64,000 nt of DNA from Variovorax sp. dw_308 (GTDB lineage: Bacteria; Pseudomonadota; Gammaproteobacteria; Burkholderiales; Burkholderiaceae_C): assembly GCF_019207085.1 (NCBI RefSeq), contig NZ_JAATOM010000001.1, positions 248,001-312,000 of the forward strand, read 5' to 3'. A model generated the notes under the pieces. It was given only the letters and a program-made list of their open reading frames with translations, was not told the DNA's origin and ran no database searches. Position numbers and translations under genes: made by a program. Below, piece by piece: positions 1-10,026 of the stretch; position 1 is the stretch's first letter; each line of letters starts with the position of its first letter.

Positions 1-130
1 CCGTCACGTAGAAGAAGCCGTGCGCGCGGCAGGCCTGGCGGATCTGTGCGGCGACGGCTTGGCGGGCGTCGCCGGGCTCTAAAAGGGCCGAGATGTCGAT
101 GATGGGTAATTCGTAGGTCACGATGTGCAT
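1..130 (-). CDS. 2OG-Fe(II) oxygenase (isopenicillin N synthase family), N-terminal fragment
   Basis: Only the first 43 codons lie in the window; the gene runs off the left edge. The visible N-terminus has the opening strand and helix of isopenicillin-N-synthase-like dioxygenases: LPIIDISALL, then QIRQACRAHGFFYVT, the usual 'P-x-I-D, then A-C-x-x-x-G-F-F' pattern. The iron-binding HxD...H residues would be outside the window. These enzymes use 2-oxoglutarate and O2 to oxidise small molecules; the substrate cannot be told from this fragment. The ATG was chosen because the motif begins immediately after it. Confidence 0.7.
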   Translation of the reverse strand, partial: MHIVTYELPIIDISALLEPGDARQAVAAQIRQACRAHGFFYVT

Positions 131-247
131 TCCGTTCGATGTCGCAGGCGTGTGGCGATGGGGGAGTTGCGATCCCACGGAAGACGCCACCCAATGCGAT
201 CTGACTCTTGCGTCCCGGCGATTCGGCGCCTGCTGCAGGCAGCGATG

Positions 248-883
248 TCAGTTGCCTTTGCCCTTAAACACTCGCTCGTGCAGCCAGCCTTCGCTTGTCG
301 AGACAAGTACGGCCTTGTCGGCGGGATCGTCTTTCATGTCTTTCGCCAGTTGGGGAAATACCGCCTGCATCCTTGGCAGCTTTGCCCAAGCGGGCGGGCT
401 TTCAACTTTGTACCGATAGTTGGCCTGCGAAAGCTTTTGTCCGTAAGCTTCTGCGGGATCGGTGAAATTGATGACTTCGACCACTTGGTACTTGCCTGCG
501 CAGAAACCATCCCGCTTGTCGAAGTCGCTGCCGGCGCTCTTGACGACTTGCTTCGCCCCTTCGTCGGTAAGGCTGTATTCAACGCCGGGAACCATCTTGT
601 TGGGGCCGAAATAGCCCGTGGAGGGAACCTCGGTTTCGCGTTTACTAAGCAAGCCCGCTTCGACAAGTGCGTCAGCTTGATCAATTCGACTGACGCGGAA
701 GCCGCCGCTCTCGACCTTGAACGGCATCTGTTTGTCCGGCAAGCCGACGCAGGCGCCCGGCTTGGAGTCGAAATAGGCTTGAATGGCCGTTTTGAAGTTT
801 TCCTTACTGGCTGCTTTCTTGTCGCCGCATGCGGTAACGAACAGAACCGAGATTGCCGCTATTGCGGCGACGCTTGTCTTCAT
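248..883 (-). CDS. Putative lipoprotein of unknown function
   Basis: A 211-residue protein starting MKTSVAAIAAISVLFVTACG, a type II signal peptide with the lipobox cysteine at residue 19, so the mature protein is probably a membrane-anchored lipoprotein. The rest is soluble and charged, with no motif that I recognise. Base composition is clearly lower in GC than the flanking genes, which suggests later acquisition. It is isolated, with over 100 bp on each side, and probably monocistronic. Start choice is supported by the signal peptide beginning at the first ATG. Confidence 0.7.
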   Translation of the reverse strand: MKTSVAAIAAISVLFVTACGDKKAASKENFKTAIQAYFDSKPGACVGLPDKQMPFKVESGGFRVSRIDQADALVEAGLLSKRETEVPSTGYFGPNKMVPGVEYSLTDEGAKQVVKSAGSDFDKRDGFCAGKYQVVEVINFTDPAEAYGQKLSQANYRYKVESPPAWAKLPRMQAVFPQLAKDMKDDPADKAVLVSTSEGWLHERVFKGKGN

Positions 884-1046
884 TCGAGAACTCCCTGGTT
901 ATTTGTGGCCTGGATTTTAGTGAATCGAGGACTGAGGGATTCGACCGGAACAAAGTGAGGTCGTCGTCACACGAAATGCGCACTCCGCTTAAGACACCGC
1001 TTCGGTGCGAGCGGATGAGAAAGCACTCACAAGAATACAGGGCTGG

Positions 1047-1790
1047 TCATGCATCGCGCGCAAAGGGCGAGCGGATGTCGGAGAGGAATTGTTGCGCACG
1101 CGGGTGCTGCGGGCGGTTGAAGAAGTCGTCGGGCGTGGCGCGTTCGAGCACGCGGCCTTCGTCCATGAAGAGCACGCGGTCGGCCACCTCGCGCGCAAAG
1201 CCCATCTCGTGCGTCACGCAGACCATGGTCATGCCGTCGCGCGTGAGGTCGCGCATCACCAGCAGCACCTCGCCGACCATCTCGGGGTCGAGCGCGCTGG
1301 TGGGCTCGTCGAACAGCATCAGCGGCGGCTGCATCGCGAGCGCGCGCGCAATGGCCACACGCTGCTGCTGGCCGCCCGACAGTTCGCTCGGCCAGGCGTT
1401 GGCCTTGTTCGCGAGGCCTACGCGCTGCAGCAAGGCCATCGCGCGCTCCTCGGCCTCTTTGCGGCCGAGGCCGCGCAACTGCATCGGCGCCATGGTGCAG
1501 TTCTGCAGCACCGTGAGGTGCGGGAACAGGTTGAACTGCTGGAACACGAAGCCGATGCGCGAGCGGAACGCATTCACGTCGAGCCCGCGTGCGTGGATGT
1601 CCTGGCCGTCCAGCACGATGCGGCCCGACTGGATCGGCTCCAGCCGATTGAGGGTGCGGATCAGCGTCGACTTGCCCGAGCCCGAAGGCCCGCACACGAC
1701 GACCACCTCGCCCTTGCGGATGGTCTCCGTCACGTCGACGAGGGCGTGGTAGCTGCCATACCACTTGTTGACTTTTTCAAGCTCGATCAT
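1047..1790 (-). CDS. gltL: Amino-acid ABC transporter ATP-binding protein
   Basis: A 247-residue polar-amino-acid ABC ATPase. Walker A is GPSGSGKST (residues 34-42), the signature is LSGGQQQR and Walker B is [14 protein letters not shown], followed by the switch histidine in VTHEMGFA. It energises import of an acidic or polar amino acid at the inner membrane. The ATG overlaps the stop of the upstream permease gene by 4 nt (ATGA), which fixes the start and implies translational coupling. A longer in-frame reading upstream is only the out-of-frame shadow of the permease. The symbol follows gene order and family; substrate specificity is inferred. Confidence 0.92.
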   Translation of the reverse strand: MIELEKVNKWYGSYHALVDVTETIRKGEVVVVCGPSGSGKSTLIRTLNRLEPIQSGRIVLDGQDIHARGLDVNAFRSRIGFVFQQFNLFPHLTVLQNCTMAPMQLRGLGRKEAEERAMALLQRVGLANKANAWPSELSGGQQQRVAIARALAMQPPLMLFDEPTSALDPEMVGEVLLVMRDLTRDGMTMVCVTHEMGFAREVADRVLFMDEGRVLERATPDDFFNRPQHPRAQQFLSDIRSPFARDA

Positions 1791-2497
1791 GCGGGCACCT
1801 TGCGGATGACAGTAGGGACGCCGCGGCGTGCGAGCCGGCGTTCCAGCCAGTAGGCGAAGCGCGACAGGCCGAAGCAGAGGATGAAGTAGGTGCCGCCCAG
1901 GATCAGGTAGATCTGCGCCGGCTTGGTGAACACCTGCGTGTTGATCTGCGTCGCGATGAACGACACCTCGGCCAGGCCGATGATGTAGCCCAGCGAGGTC
2001 TCCTTGATCGTCGAGACGAACTGGTTCACCAGCGAGGGCAGCATGCTGCGCAGCGCCTGCGGCAGCACGACGAGGCGCATCGCGCGGCCGTAGCCCAGGC
2101 CCAGCGCGCGGGCCGTTTCCATCTGTCCACGCGGCAGGCCCTGGATGCCGGCGCGCACGATCTCCGCAAGATAGGCCGCATCGAACACTACCAGCGCGAT
2201 CAGCATCGTGGTGAACTGGTCGGTCTTGATGCCGGTCACGCTGGGCAGGAAGAAGTAGGCCCAGAAGATCACCATCAACAACGGCAGGCCGCGCACCACG
2301 AACACGAGGCCGGTTACCGGCCAACGCACCCAGCGCCACGGGCTCACGCGCGCCAGCCCGAGCACGATGCCCAGCGGCAACGCCAGCACTAGGCCGCAGG
2401 AGGCCAGCAGCAGCGTGAGCACCAGCCCGCCGAGCGGCCCGTTGGGGTACTGCCCGATGAGGAAGTACACCCAATAGTCGCGAATGACGTCCAGCAT
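1787..2497 (-). CDS. gltK: Amino-acid ABC transporter permease
   Basis: A 236-residue HisM/GltK-type inner-membrane permease with about five hydrophobic segments. The EAA-loop consensus is visible as [24 protein letters not shown], here written across residues near 130-155. It pairs with the second permease gene 25 bp upstream to form the heterodimeric channel. Tight packing with the ATPase gene downstream (4-nt overlap) shows one operon, read in the order receptor, permease, permease, ATPase. The ATG gives a normal short cytoplasmic N-terminus before the first membrane segment. Confidence 0.9.
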   Translation of the reverse strand: MLDVIRDYWVYFLIGQYPNGPLGGLVLTLLLASCGLVLALPLGIVLGLARVSPWRWVRWPVTGLVFVVRGLPLLMVIFWAYFFLPSVTGIKTDQFTTMLIALVVFDAAYLAEIVRAGIQGLPRGQMETARALGLGYGRAMRLVVLPQALRSMLPSLVNQFVSTIKETSLGYIIGLAEVSFIATQINTQVFTKPAQIYLILGGTYFILCFGLSRFAYWLERRLARRGVPTVIRKVPA

Positions 2498-2522
2498 CAG
2501 CGAGGGCCTCCAGTTGCGGCGT

Positions 2523-3218
2523 TCATATGGTCCTCACCGGAAAGCGATGGTGGTACCAGGTCGCGAGCCCCGTGATGGCCAGCGACACCGTGAGGTAGGC
2601 CGCGCTCGCGAACGCGAAGGATTCGGCGCTGCGAAAGCTCGCGCTTTCGACCTGGCCCGCCTGGTACATCAGTTCGGCCACGCCGATAACGGTGGCGATG
2701 GAGGTGTTCTTCCACAGGCTCAGCGTCTGCGAGATCAGCGGCGGCACGGTCACGCGCAGCGCCTGCGGCAGCACCACGCGGCGCATGGTGGCCAGGTAGC
2801 TGAAGCCCATCGCGCGCCCGGCCTCGAACTGCACCGCGGGGATCGCGCGGATGCCGCTGCGCATGTCCTCCGCCATGAAGGCCGCCGTGTACAGCGCCAG
2901 CGCGATCACCGCGCTGTAGGCCTCGATGTGGCCGGCGTAGAGCGTTTGCTTGATGCCTTCAGGCAGCAGCTCGGGCGCGCCGAAGTACCAGAACAGCATG
3001 TGCGCGAGCAGCGGTATGTTGCGGATCGACTCGACGTAGGCAAAGCCGAGCCAGCGCAGCGGCGCCAGCGGCGACAGCCGCAGCAGCGCCACGACCAGCG
3101 CAATCGGCAGCGCCAGCGCCAGCGCGACCACCAGCAGCTGCAGCGACAGCCACAGTCCCGCGACCAGCATGTCGTGGTACTTGCCTGTCAGCAGAAGGGA
3201 GTAGTCGAACAGGGGCAT
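2523..3218 (-). CDS. gltJ: Amino-acid ABC transporter permease
   Basis: A GltJ-type permease, 231 residues from the chosen ATG (MPLFDYSLLLTGKYHDMLVAG). An in-frame ATG 117 nt upstream would add 39 arginine- and proline-rich residues with no counterpart in the family, so it was not used. The EAA loop is visible around SGIRAIPAVQFEAGRAMG. It is the first permease after the receptor gene; the 149-bp gap before it holds a strong hairpin that probably lowers expression of the membrane genes relative to the receptor. Confidence 0.88.
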   Translation of the reverse strand: MPLFDYSLLLTGKYHDMLVAGLWLSLQLLVVALALALPIALVVALLRLSPLAPLRWLGFAYVESIRNIPLLAHMLFWYFGAPELLPEGIKQTLYAGHIEAYSAVIALALYTAAFMAEDMRSGIRAIPAVQFEAGRAMGFSYLATMRRVVLPQALRVTVPPLISQTLSLWKNTSIATVIGVAELMYQAGQVESASFRSAESFAFASAAYLTVSLAITGLATWYHHRFPVRTI

Positions 3219-3296
3219 CGGGATATCGGCGGCGTGTCGAAGGGCGCGTGCGCGGACATGATGGTACGCAGGCGCGCGGCCTCGCCCGAAAGGCAA

Positions 3297-3323
3297 GGGG
3301 CGGGTCGCGTTGCGGCCCGCCCC
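3297..3323 (-). terminator. Intercistronic hairpin between receptor and permease genes
   Basis: A perfect 8-bp GC stem (GGGGCGGG / CCCGCCCC) with an 11-nt loop, followed on the minus strand by a short pyrimidine stretch rather than a clean T-run. Its place between a binding-protein gene and its permease genes is typical of mRNA-stabilising or partial-termination hairpins that let the receptor be made in excess. This role is inference. Confidence 0.55.
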
Positions 3324-3367
3324 CGCGGCGCTCAAAGCGGGATCGACCTGAGCGCGGTGTTACAGGC

Positions 3368-4195
3368 CTACTCGATCTTGTCGGTATCGAACTTGAAGTC
3401 GCGCGACTGGAAACCCGAGGCGGTATCCGGGCCATACCACTTGACGAAGATCTTCTGGGCCTCGCCCGACTTCTCGAGTTCGCGCAGCGTGTCGTCCACC
3501 ACTGCCTTGAGCCCGGCCTCGCCCTTCTTGATGCCGATGGCAAGCGACTCGGTGCTCAGGTTCTGCTTGAGCACCACGTACTGCGCCTTTTGCGGGCCGA
3601 GCTTGGCATAGCTGCGCAAGAGCGCCGCTTCGTCGTCGACATAGCCCACGCCCTTGCCCTGCTGCAGCGCCTGGAAGGCCTGCTGGCTCGTATCGAAGGT
3701 CACCACCTCGACGTTGGGCACGGCCTTGCGGATGTTCGGCTCCTGCGTGCCGCCGCGAATCGTCAGCACCTTCTTGCCCGCAAGCTGCGGCACGTCGGTG
3801 ATCCCGCTGTCCTTCTTCACGATGGCCTTCTGGCCGGTGACGAAGGTGGTGAGCGAGAAGTCGATCTGAGCCTCGCGCTCCTTGTTGTGCGTGAGGCCGG
3901 CGGCCACCAGGTCCACATGGCCCTGCTGCAGTTCAGGAATGCGCGCCGCCACGGCGATCTGCTTGAGCACCGGCTTCACGCCGATCTTCTTCGCGATGGC
4001 ATCGACCAGGTCGACTTCGTAGCCGACGATCTGGCGCGTCTTGGGGTCGACGAAGGTCGCGGGCTCGTCGGTGCCGAGCACGCCGACGACGAGTTCGCCC
4101 TTTTTCTTGATGTCGGCCAGTTGGTCGGCATGGGCGACGTTGCCGAGCAGGAAGGTGGAAGCGGCGATCGCCGCTGCGATGAAGCTGTGACGCAT
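3368..4195 (-). CDS. gltI: Periplasmic glutamate/aspartate-type binding protein
   Basis: A 275-residue family-3 solute-binding protein. It opens with a Sec signal peptide, MRHSFIAAAIAASTFLLGN, cleaved after AHA (residues 21-23), followed by the usual DIKKKGELVVGV strand. The ligand-binding domain includes GYEVDLVDAIAKKIG and the characteristic hinge region. It captures amino acids in the periplasm and delivers them to the two permeases encoded downstream. A longer in-frame start exists but would bury the signal peptide, so this ATG was chosen. Exact ligand (Glu, Asp or another polar amino acid) is inferred from overall similarity. Confidence 0.88.
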   Translation of the reverse strand: MRHSFIAAAIAASTFLLGNVAHADQLADIKKKGELVVGVLGTDEPATFVDPKTRQIVGYEVDLVDAIAKKIGVKPVLKQIAVAARIPELQQGHVDLVAAGLTHNKEREAQIDFSLTTFVTGQKAIVKKDSGITDVPQLAGKKVLTIRGGTQEPNIRKAVPNVEVVTFDTSQQAFQALQQGKGVGYVDDEAALLRSYAKLGPQKAQYVVLKQNLSTESLAIGIKKGEAGLKAVVDDTLRELEKSGEAQKIFVKWYGPDTASGFQSRDFKFDTDKIE

Positions 4196-4377
4196 GGTGT
4201 TGTTCTCTCTCCGCTGGGAAATGAAAGCCGGGGGCGAAACCATAGCAACAAAACCGCCGATTGCTAAATCGCCTGTCTGCATATCCATATGCGACTGGAT
4301 ACCCGGCATCGGCGATTGCAACGCCAGGAGTTCCCGACCGCCCTCCGGGCCGCGCGCGTCGGGGGATACTCCCGCCC

Positions 4378-4791
4378 ATGCAGATTGAAGACAAACCCCC
4401 GTTCGCAACGCCGTTCGAATGGATCGGCGGGGAAGGCAAGGTCCATGCGCTGGTCGAGCGCTTTTATGACCTGATGGACCTCGAACCCGCCTACGCGCAG
4501 CTGCGCGCCGTGCACGGCACCACGCTCGACAACGCGCGCCAGCGGCTGTTCTGGTTCCTGTGCGGCTGGCTCGGTGGCCCGCAGCACTACACCGACCGCT
4601 TCGGCCATCCGATGCTGCGCGCGCGCCACCTGCCGCAGAGCATCGGCGGCCACAGCATCGGCATCAAGGAACGCGACCAATGGCTGGCCTGCATGGACCA
4701 GGCGATGGGCGAGACCGGCGTGCCCGAAGCGCTGCGCGAGCGCCTGCGCAATTCGTTCTTCCAGACCGCCGACTGGATGCGCAACCGCTGA
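4378..4791 (+). CDS. Group II truncated haemoglobin
   Basis: A 137-residue truncated globin. The B-helix tyrosine lies in RFYDLMD, the proximal-histidine segment is ARHLPQSIGG, and the G-helix tryptophan typical of group II is in QWLACMD. These proteins bind O2 or NO at haem and serve in oxidative or nitrosative stress. It is divergent from the amino-acid importer and 22 bp ahead of a FAD-dependent reductase gene, which could supply electrons to the haem. The ATG was chosen at the conserved N-terminus; the longer upstream reading is arginine-rich and non-homologous. Confidence 0.88.
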   Translation: MQIEDKPPFATPFEWIGGEGKVHALVERFYDLMDLEPAYAQLRAVHGTTLDNARQRLFWFLCGWLGGPQHYTDRFGHPMLRARHLPQSIGGHSIGIKERDQWLACMDQAMGETGVPEALRERLRNSFFQTADWMRNR

Positions 4792-4813
4792 CAACACCTT
4801 GAAGACCCATCTC

Positions 4814-6058
4814 ATGAGCCAAGACACCCACAACAACATCGTCATCATCGGCGGCGGACATGCCGCCGCACAACTGTGCGCCGGCCTCGTGGAAGCGGGG
4901 CAGGGCGCGCGGGTGCACCTCGTCTGCGAAGAGCCGTGCGAGCCGTACCATCGGCCGCCGTTGTCCAAGACCTTCCTCAAGAGCGCCGAAGAAGCGATGC
5001 AGCCGCACAAGGCCACCGACTGGTACCGCGATGCAGGCATCACGCTGCATCTTGGCGATGCGGCGACGTCGATCGATCGCGCGGCGCAGACCGTCTCGCT
5101 GCGTTCCGGTGCAGTGCTGCCGTATGAACGCATGGTGCTGGCCACCGGCACCCGGGCGCGCCAGCTTGCGGGCCTGTCGACCAGCCTGATCGACAACGTC
5201 GTTTCGCTGCGCGCCGCCGACGAGGCGCTGCGCCTGCGCACCCGGCTGCTCGAGGCGCAGGACGTGACGGTGCTCGGCGGCGGCTTCATCGGACTGGAGG
5301 TCGCTTCCACCGCAAAGGCCCTCGGCAAGACGGTGCGCGTGATCGAGGTGGCGCCGCGTCTGCTCGGCCGCGCCGTGTCGCCCGAGTTGTCGGCGCATGT
5401 GCTCGCCACCCACCGTGCAGCCGGCATCGACATCGTGCTCGGCGCGACAGTGGGCGCCTTCGAGATCGACGGCCATCGCCTCGTCTCGGTCGAGGTCGAT
5501 GGCCGGAAGCAGCCGGTCGACCTGATGCTGCTTGGCATCGGCGCCGTCCCCGAAACCACGCTGGCGCAAGCCGCCGGCATCGAATGCGCGGACGGCATCG
5601 TGGTCGACGCGCACATGCAGACCAGCGACGCGAAGGTGCTCGCCGTCGGCGACTGCACCCGCTTTCCCGATCGCCGCGCCGGCCGCGCGTTGCGCCTGGA
5701 GTCCGTGCAGAACGCCAACGACCAGGCTCGCACCGCCGTCGCCACGCTCACCGGCGCGCCGAAACCGCACGACGCCTTGCCCTGGTTCTGGTCCGACCAG
5801 CTCGGCCTGCGCCTGCAGATGGCTGGGCTGATGCCGGCCGAGGGCACGCCGGGCATGACCACGGCGCGCCGGCCCGGACCGGGCGCGAATCCGAATGCGT
5901 TCTCGCTTTTCCACTACGTCGACGGGCGGTTGGTGTGCGTCGAAACGGTCAACGCGCCGGTCGATCACATGATGAGTCGCAAGCTGCTGGAAGCCGGAAA
6001 GAATCCGGACGCAGCGGTGGTGGCGGATGCGGCGGTGCCTCTTAAGTCCTTGCTGTAA
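4814..6058 (+). CDS. FAD-dependent NAD(P)H-ferredoxin-type reductase
   Basis: A 414-residue class of reductase similar to those of Rieske dioxygenase and P450 systems. The FAD dinucleotide fold is IIGGGHAAAQLCAGL at the N-terminus, the NAD(P)H fold is VLGGGFIGLEVAS in the middle, and the second FAD motif is LAVGDCTRF. A C-terminal dimerisation domain follows. The normal partner is a small [2Fe-2S] ferredoxin, but none is adjacent; the 22-bp spacing to the truncated haemoglobin suggests the globin or a remote ferredoxin is the electron acceptor. The start follows from the FAD motif and the short gap. Confidence 0.85.
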   Translation: MSQDTHNNIVIIGGGHAAAQLCAGLVEAGQGARVHLVCEEPCEPYHRPPLSKTFLKSAEEAMQPHKATDWYRDAGITLHLGDAATSIDRAAQTVSLRSGAVLPYERMVLATGTRARQLAGLSTSLIDNVVSLRAADEALRLRTRLLEAQDVTVLGGGFIGLEVASTAKALGKTVRVIEVAPRLLGRAVSPELSAHVLATHRAAGIDIVLGATVGAFEIDGHRLVSVEVDGRKQPVDLMLLGIGAVPETTLAQAAGIECADGIVVDAHMQTSDAKVLAVGDCTRFPDRRAGRALRLESVQNANDQARTAVATLTGAPKPHDALPWFWSDQLGLRLQMAGLMPAEGTPGMTTARRPGPGANPNAFSLFHYVDGRLVCVETVNAPVDHMMSRKLLEAGKNPDAAVVADAAVPLKSLL

Positions 6059-6166
6059 AGGCGCGGCCCCGCCTCTTCTGGCAGAGCACCGCGGCACGCG
6101 CGCGGGGGGGCGTCTTGCAGGGGCGCGAGGCGCGCCGCGCAACGCTGCGGAGCCTGGAGGTAAGGC

Positions 6167-6835
6167 TTACTTCCCCACAGGCGCCAGCAACACCACCAGC
6201 GCCCCCGCCCCACCTTCCGCGGGCTTCGCCTGCACGAACGCCAGCACCTCGTTCTTCTGGATCAGCCAGCGCTGCGTCTTGGTCTTCAGCACCGGCTGCT
6301 TGCCCGGCGAGCCCAGCCCCTTGCCATGCACCACTCGCACGCAGCGCACGCCCGCCTTGTGGGCCGTGCGAATGAAGGCGCCGAGCGCCTCGCGCGCCTC
6401 GTCGCTGCGCAGGCCGTGCAGGTCCACCTGGCGCTGGATCGACCATTCGCCCGCGCGCAGCTTGCGCGTCACGTCGGTGCCGATGCCCGGCCGCCGAAAG
6501 CTCATCGCGTCGTCGACGTCGAGCAGGGTCGTCACGTCGAAGTCGTCGCTGATCGATTCGCGCAGCACGCGCTGCTCGTCGAGCTGGTGCTGCACGGGAA
6601 TTGGCGCCGGCGGCTCGGGTGCGAGCGGTACCGCGGCCTTGCGCCGCAGGGGCTGCGTGGCGCCGATGGCGCGCGAGAACAAGTCGTTTTCGGCGAGCCG
6701 TTTCTTTTCGGCGGCGGCACGCAACGCCGCTTCGGCGGCTTCGCGTTCACGCTGCTCGGCCAGCGAACGCTGGATCGTCTTCAGGTCGGAGAGCGCCTTG
6801 AGACTGCTGGAGGATTTGGAGGCCATTGCCTCCAT
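6167..6835 (-). CDS. Smr-domain protein
   Basis: A 222-residue protein with a charged, probably coiled N-terminal half (about 1-120) and a C-terminal Smr domain. The domain shows [15 protein letters not shown] and VVHGKG, the two signatures of Smr nucleases related to the MutS2 C-terminus. Such proteins are nicking or RNA-cleaving endonucleases; stand-alone bacterial versions are poorly characterised. Two ATGs three codons apart are possible starts. It is adjacent to, and in the same orientation as, radC but separated by 45 bp. Confidence 0.85.
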   Translation of the reverse strand: MEAMASKSSSSLKALSDLKTIQRSLAEQREREAAEAALRAAAEKKRLAENDLFSRAIGATQPLRRKAAVPLAPEPPAPIPVQHQLDEQRVLRESISDDFDVTTLLDVDDAMSFRRPGIGTDVTRKLRAGEWSIQRQVDLHGLRSDEAREALGAFIRTAHKAGVRCVRVVHGKGLGSPGKQPVLKTKTQRWLIQKNEVLAFVQAKPAEGGAGALVVLLAPVGK

Positions 6836-6880
6836 CCTACGAGACGGGCGCGGGGCGCGCTCGATAGCGCAGGCCCTTCC

Positions 6881-7558
6881 CTACACCAGGCCCCGCTCGG
6901 CCATCGACAGCGACACGCCCTTGCCGACGATCACATGGTCCAGCACCCGCACGTCGACGAGAGCCAGCGCGGCTTTCAGGGTCTGCGTCAGCAATTCGTC
7001 CGCGCGCGACGGCTCCGCGCAGCCGCTCGGATGGTTGTGCGCCAGCACGACGGCGGCGGCATGCTGGTGCAGCGCGCGCATGACGACTTCGCGGGGATAG
7101 ACGCTGGTCTGCGTCAGCGTGCCGCGGAACAACTCCTCCATCGCGATCAGCCGATGCTGCGCATCGAGGAAGAGCACCGCGAAGACCTCGTGCGTGCGCG
7201 ACCCCAAATGCAGCTGGAGGTAGTGCTTGACCGCATCCGGCGAGTCGAACACCGCGCGCTTCTTGAGTTGCTCGGCCAAGCCGCGGCGCGCCAGTTCCAG
7301 CACCGCACTGAGCTCGGCCCGTTTCGCGCTGCCGCCGAGTCCCTTGATGCTCTTCAGGTCGTCCAGGCTGGCATTGAGCAGCCCGGCGATGCCGTCGAAG
7401 CGATCCAGCAATTCCTGCGACAACTGCAGCACGTTCTTGCCGGCGATGCCGGTGCGCAGCAGCAAGGCGAGCAGTTCGGCGTCGCCCAGCGCGCCTGCGC
7501 CACGCGCGATCAGTTTTTCCCGCGGGCGCATTTCGGCCGGCAGATCCTTGAATGTCAT
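6881..7558 (-). CDS. radC: RadC/JAB-domain protein
   Basis: A 225-residue RadC protein. The N-terminal helix-hairpin-helix region ([14 protein letters not shown], then [17 protein letters not shown]) is followed by the JAMM metalloprotease-like motif AHNHPSG with the downstream Asp in SRADELL. Historical annotation is DNA repair, but the biochemical role of RadC is unsettled. The start ATG matches the conserved [16 protein letters not shown] beginning; a longer reading upstream overlaps the divergent promoter and was rejected. Divergent from the isomerase gene, sharing a 64-bp intergenic region. Confidence 0.9.
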   Translation of the reverse strand: MTFKDLPAEMRPREKLIARGAGALGDAELLALLLRTGIAGKNVLQLSQELLDRFDGIAGLLNASLDDLKSIKGLGGSAKRAELSAVLELARRGLAEQLKKRAVFDSPDAVKHYLQLHLGSRTHEVFAVLFLDAQHRLIAMEELFRGTLTQTSVYPREVVMRALHQHAAAVVLAHNHPSGCAEPSRADELLTQTLKAALALVDVRVLDHVIVGKGVSLSMAERGLV

Positions 7559-7587
7559 GTTCTCCAGGGGTCTTTGACCCCACTCCC

Positions 7588-7593
7588 TAAAAT
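7588..7593 (+). promoter_or_regulatory. -10 element (TAAAAT) upstream of the isomerase gene
   Basis: The sequence CTCCCTAAAATACC contains TAAAAT 29 nt ahead of the TTG start. The same CCCTAAAAT string occurs ahead of serS and of the last MFS gene in this window, supporting it as a sigma-70-type promoter core. No good -35 hexamer is evident at the normal distance. Confidence 0.55.
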
Positions 7594-7622
7594 ACCGGGT
7601 CCAGTTTACAGAGACGCCCACC

Positions 7623-8081
7623 TTGTCCGCCCCCACCATCCATGCCGTCGTCACGCCCGGCTCGTTCCTCACTCTGCACTACCGGCTGGCCGGGCCGGCG
7701 GGCGACATCATCAACACCTTCGCCGACAAGGCCGCCACGCTGTCGCTGGGCACCGGCGAGTTGTCGCCCGCGATGGAGCAGCGCCTGATCGGGCTGGAAG
7801 AGGGCACGCACGCCACCTTCGAACTCGCTGCCGGCGAGGCCTTCGGCGAGCGCAACGCCGAGATGCAGCAGTGGGTCGCCAAGTCCCTGCTGGCGCAAAT
7901 GGGCGACCCCGACGAGCGCTACGCCATCGGCGACGTGGTCCAGTTCCCCACCCCCGACGGCATGGGCAGCTATGCCGGCGCCGTGATCGACTCGAACGAC
8001 ACGGCCGTGCAGTTCGACTTCAACCATCCGCTCGCAGGCCAGCCCGTGACCTTCGAAGTGCAATTGATCGGCGTGCTGTGA
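7623..8081 (+). CDS. fkpB: FKBP-type peptidyl-prolyl isomerase (SlpA/FkpB)
   Basis: A 152-residue SlyD-like FKBP with the insert-in-flap domain ([17 protein letters not shown] region) and the usual N-terminal [10 protein letters not shown] strand. It catalyses proline isomerisation in the cytoplasm and may act as a folding helper. The start is a TTG, chosen because the conserved N-terminus begins there and no ATG is available before it. Its stop overlaps the GTG of ispH by 4 nt; the fkpB-ispH pair is conserved in many proteobacteria. Confidence 0.9.
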   Translation: MSAPTIHAVVTPGSFLTLHYRLAGPAGDIINTFADKAATLSLGTGELSPAMEQRLIGLEEGTHATFELAAGEAFGERNAEMQQWVAKSLLAQMGDPDERYAIGDVVQFPTPDGMGSYAGAVIDSNDTAVQFDFNHPLAGQPVTFEVQLIGVL

Positions 8082-9058
8082 GCAATCAGACCGGCACCAG
8101 AACCCTGGATGAAGTCCTGCTGGCGGAGCCGCGCGGCTTCTGCGCGGGCGTGGACCGCGCCATCGAGATCGTCGAGCGCGCACTCGCCAAGTTCGGCGCG
8201 CCGATCTACGTGCGCCACGAAATCGTGCACAACACCTTCGTGGTGAACACGCTCAAGGACAAGGGCGCGATCTTCATCGAGGACCTGGCCGAAGTGCCGC
8301 CGGGCGCCACGCTCGTCTTCAGCGCGCACGGCGTGAGCAAGGCGGTGCAGCAGGAGGCGCGCGAGCGCGGCTTCGACGTCTTCGATGCAACCTGTCCGCT
8401 CGTCACCAAGGTCCACGTCGAGGTGGCCAAGCTCGCGAAGGAAGGCTACGAATTCATCATGATCGGCCACAAGGGGCATCCCGAGGTCGAGGGCACGATG
8501 GGCCAGCTGTCGAGCGGCATCCACCTGGTCGAAGACGTTGCCGACGTGGCCCGCGTGCAGCCGGGCCAGACCGAAAAGCTCGCCGTGGTCACGCAGACCA
8601 CGCTGAGCGTGGACGACGCCGCCGAGATCGCCGCCGCCGTGCGCGAGCGCTTTCCGGCGGTGCGCGAGCCCAAGCAGCAGGACATCTGCTACGCCACGCA
8701 GAACCGGCAGGACGCGGTCAAGATCATGAGCCCCCAGGTCGACCTGGTGATCGTCGTCGGCAGCCCGACCAGTTCCAACAGCAACCGCCTGCGCGAGCTG
8801 GCGCAGCGCCTGGGCACCGAGAGCTACATGGTCGACGACGCGACCGAACTCAGGGCCGAATGGTTCGAAGGCAAGTCCCGCATCGGCCTGACCGCTGGCG
8901 CCTCGGCGCCCGAGGTGCTGGTGACCGAGGTGATCGAACGGATCCGGGCCTTCGGCGCCGTGTCGGTGCGCAAGATGGGCGGCATCGAGGAGACCACCAA
9001 GTTCCCGCTGCCCAAGGGCCTTCGGCTCGACCCACCGCTGCCGGGACACCTCGGTTGA
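8078..9058 (+). CDS. ispH: 4-hydroxy-3-methylbut-2-enyl diphosphate reductase
   Basis: A 326-residue IspH (LytB), the last enzyme of the MEP isoprenoid pathway, converting HMBPP to IPP and DMAPP with a [4Fe-4S] cluster. The three cluster cysteines are visible: [10 protein letters not shown] (C22), [11 protein letters not shown] (C106) and [10 protein letters not shown] (C204). The GTG start overlaps the upstream stop (GTGA), so it is probably translationally coupled to the isomerase gene; its own stop overlaps the TTG start of the next gene in the same way. Confidence 0.95.
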   Translation: MSNQTGTRTLDEVLLAEPRGFCAGVDRAIEIVERALAKFGAPIYVRHEIVHNTFVVNTLKDKGAIFIEDLAEVPPGATLVFSAHGVSKAVQQEARERGFDVFDATCPLVTKVHVEVAKLAKEGYEFIMIGHKGHPEVEGTMGQLSSGIHLVEDVADVARVQPGQTEKLAVVTQTTLSVDDAAEIAAAVRERFPAVREPKQQDICYATQNRQDAVKIMSPQVDLVIVVGSPTSSNSNRLRELAQRLGTESYMVDDATELRAEWFEGKSRIGLTAGASAPEVLVTEVIERIRAFGAVSVRKMGGIEETTKFPLPKGLRLDPPLPGHLG

Positions 9059-10026
9059 GCGCGCTTGCCGACATCCGCTGGCGCGACGAAGTCGACGCCG
9101 CCGCGCAGCGCCTGCGCGATGCGCGCGCCGCGCGATTCCTGCGGGAGACGCCGCTGTGGAAGCTGCAAGCGCCTGTGCTCGGCCTGGAGGCCGCGGAAGG
9201 CGTCGAGTTCTGGCTCAAGCTGGAGCACCAGCAGGTCAGCGGCAGCTTCAAGGCGCGCGGCATGATGAACAGGTTGCTGGCCCATGACATTCCGGCCAGC
9301 GGCGTGGTGGTCGCCTCGGGCGGCAACGCCGGCATCGCGACGGCAGCCGCGGCCCGCGCGCTCGGCGTGCGATGCGAAGTCTTCCTCCCGGGCAACTCGC
9401 CCGAGGCCAAGCGCGCCAGACTGCGCGCCCTGGGCGCCGATGTGGTCGTCGTGGGCGAGGAATATGCCGACGCGCTCGCCGCCTGCCTCGCGCGCCAGCG
9501 CGAGACCGGCGCGCTGCTGACGCATGCCTACGACCAGCCCGAGGTCGTCGCCGGCGCCGGCACGCTGGGCCGCGAGATCGAGCAGCAGGGCGGCCTGCCC
9601 GACTCCGTGCTCGTCAGCGTGGGCGGCGGCGGACTCATTGGCGGCCTGGCCGCGTGGTTCGAACAACGCAGCCGCGTCATCGCGCTGGAGCCCGAACGCG
9701 CGCCGACGTTGTTCCGTGCACGCGAAGCCGGCAAGCCGGTCGATGTGGAAGTGGGCGGCGTCGCGGCCGATTCGCTCGGCGCACGGCGCATCGGAGCCAT
9801 CGCCTGGCAGATCACGCAGCGCCAGGTGCGCACTGCCTTGCTGCTGCCCGATGAGCCGATTCGCGCCGCGCAACTGTGGCTCTGGAAAGAATTGAAACTG
9901 GCCGTCGAGCCGGCCGCCGCGCTGCCGCTGGCTGCGCTGCAGACTTGCGCCTACGTGCCGCGCGCCGGCGAGAAGGTGTGCCTGGTCATTTGTGGCGCCA
10001 ACGTCGATCCGGCCAGCCTGGCTTGA
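9055..10026 (+). CDS. Threonine/serine dehydratase-like PLP enzyme
   Basis: A 323-residue fold-type II PLP enzyme. The Schiff-base lysine is in SGSFKARGM (K66), the phosphate-contact loop is SGGNAG (88-93) and the glycine-rich loop is [10 protein letters not shown]. This family deaminates threonine or serine to 2-oxo acids; it lacks the regulatory C-terminal ACT domain of biosynthetic IlvA. The start is a TTG overlapping the ispH stop (TTGA). An upstream in-frame ATG lies deep inside ispH and was rejected. Could also act as a racemase or ammonia-lyase on a related substrate. Confidence 0.85.
   Translation: MSALADIRWRDEVDAAAQRLRDARAARFLRETPLWKLQAPVLGLEAAEGVEFWLKLEHQQVSGSFKARGMMNRLLAHDIPASGVVVASGGNAGIATAAAARALGVRCEVFLPGNSPEAKRARLRALGADVVVVGEEYADALAACLARQRETGALLTHAYDQPEVVAGAGTLGREIEQQGGLPDSVLVSVGGGGLIGGLAAWFEQRSRVIALEPERAPTLFRAREAGKPVDVEVGGVAADSLGARRIGAIAWQITQRQVRTALLLPDEPIRAAQLWLWKELKLAVEPAAALPLAALQTCAYVPRAGEKVCLVICGANVDPASLA

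Noticed and set aside
125..958. Long plus-strand reading frame over the lipoprotein gene
   Set aside because: It is antisense to a gene with a clear signal peptide and lipobox, and has no recognisable domain.
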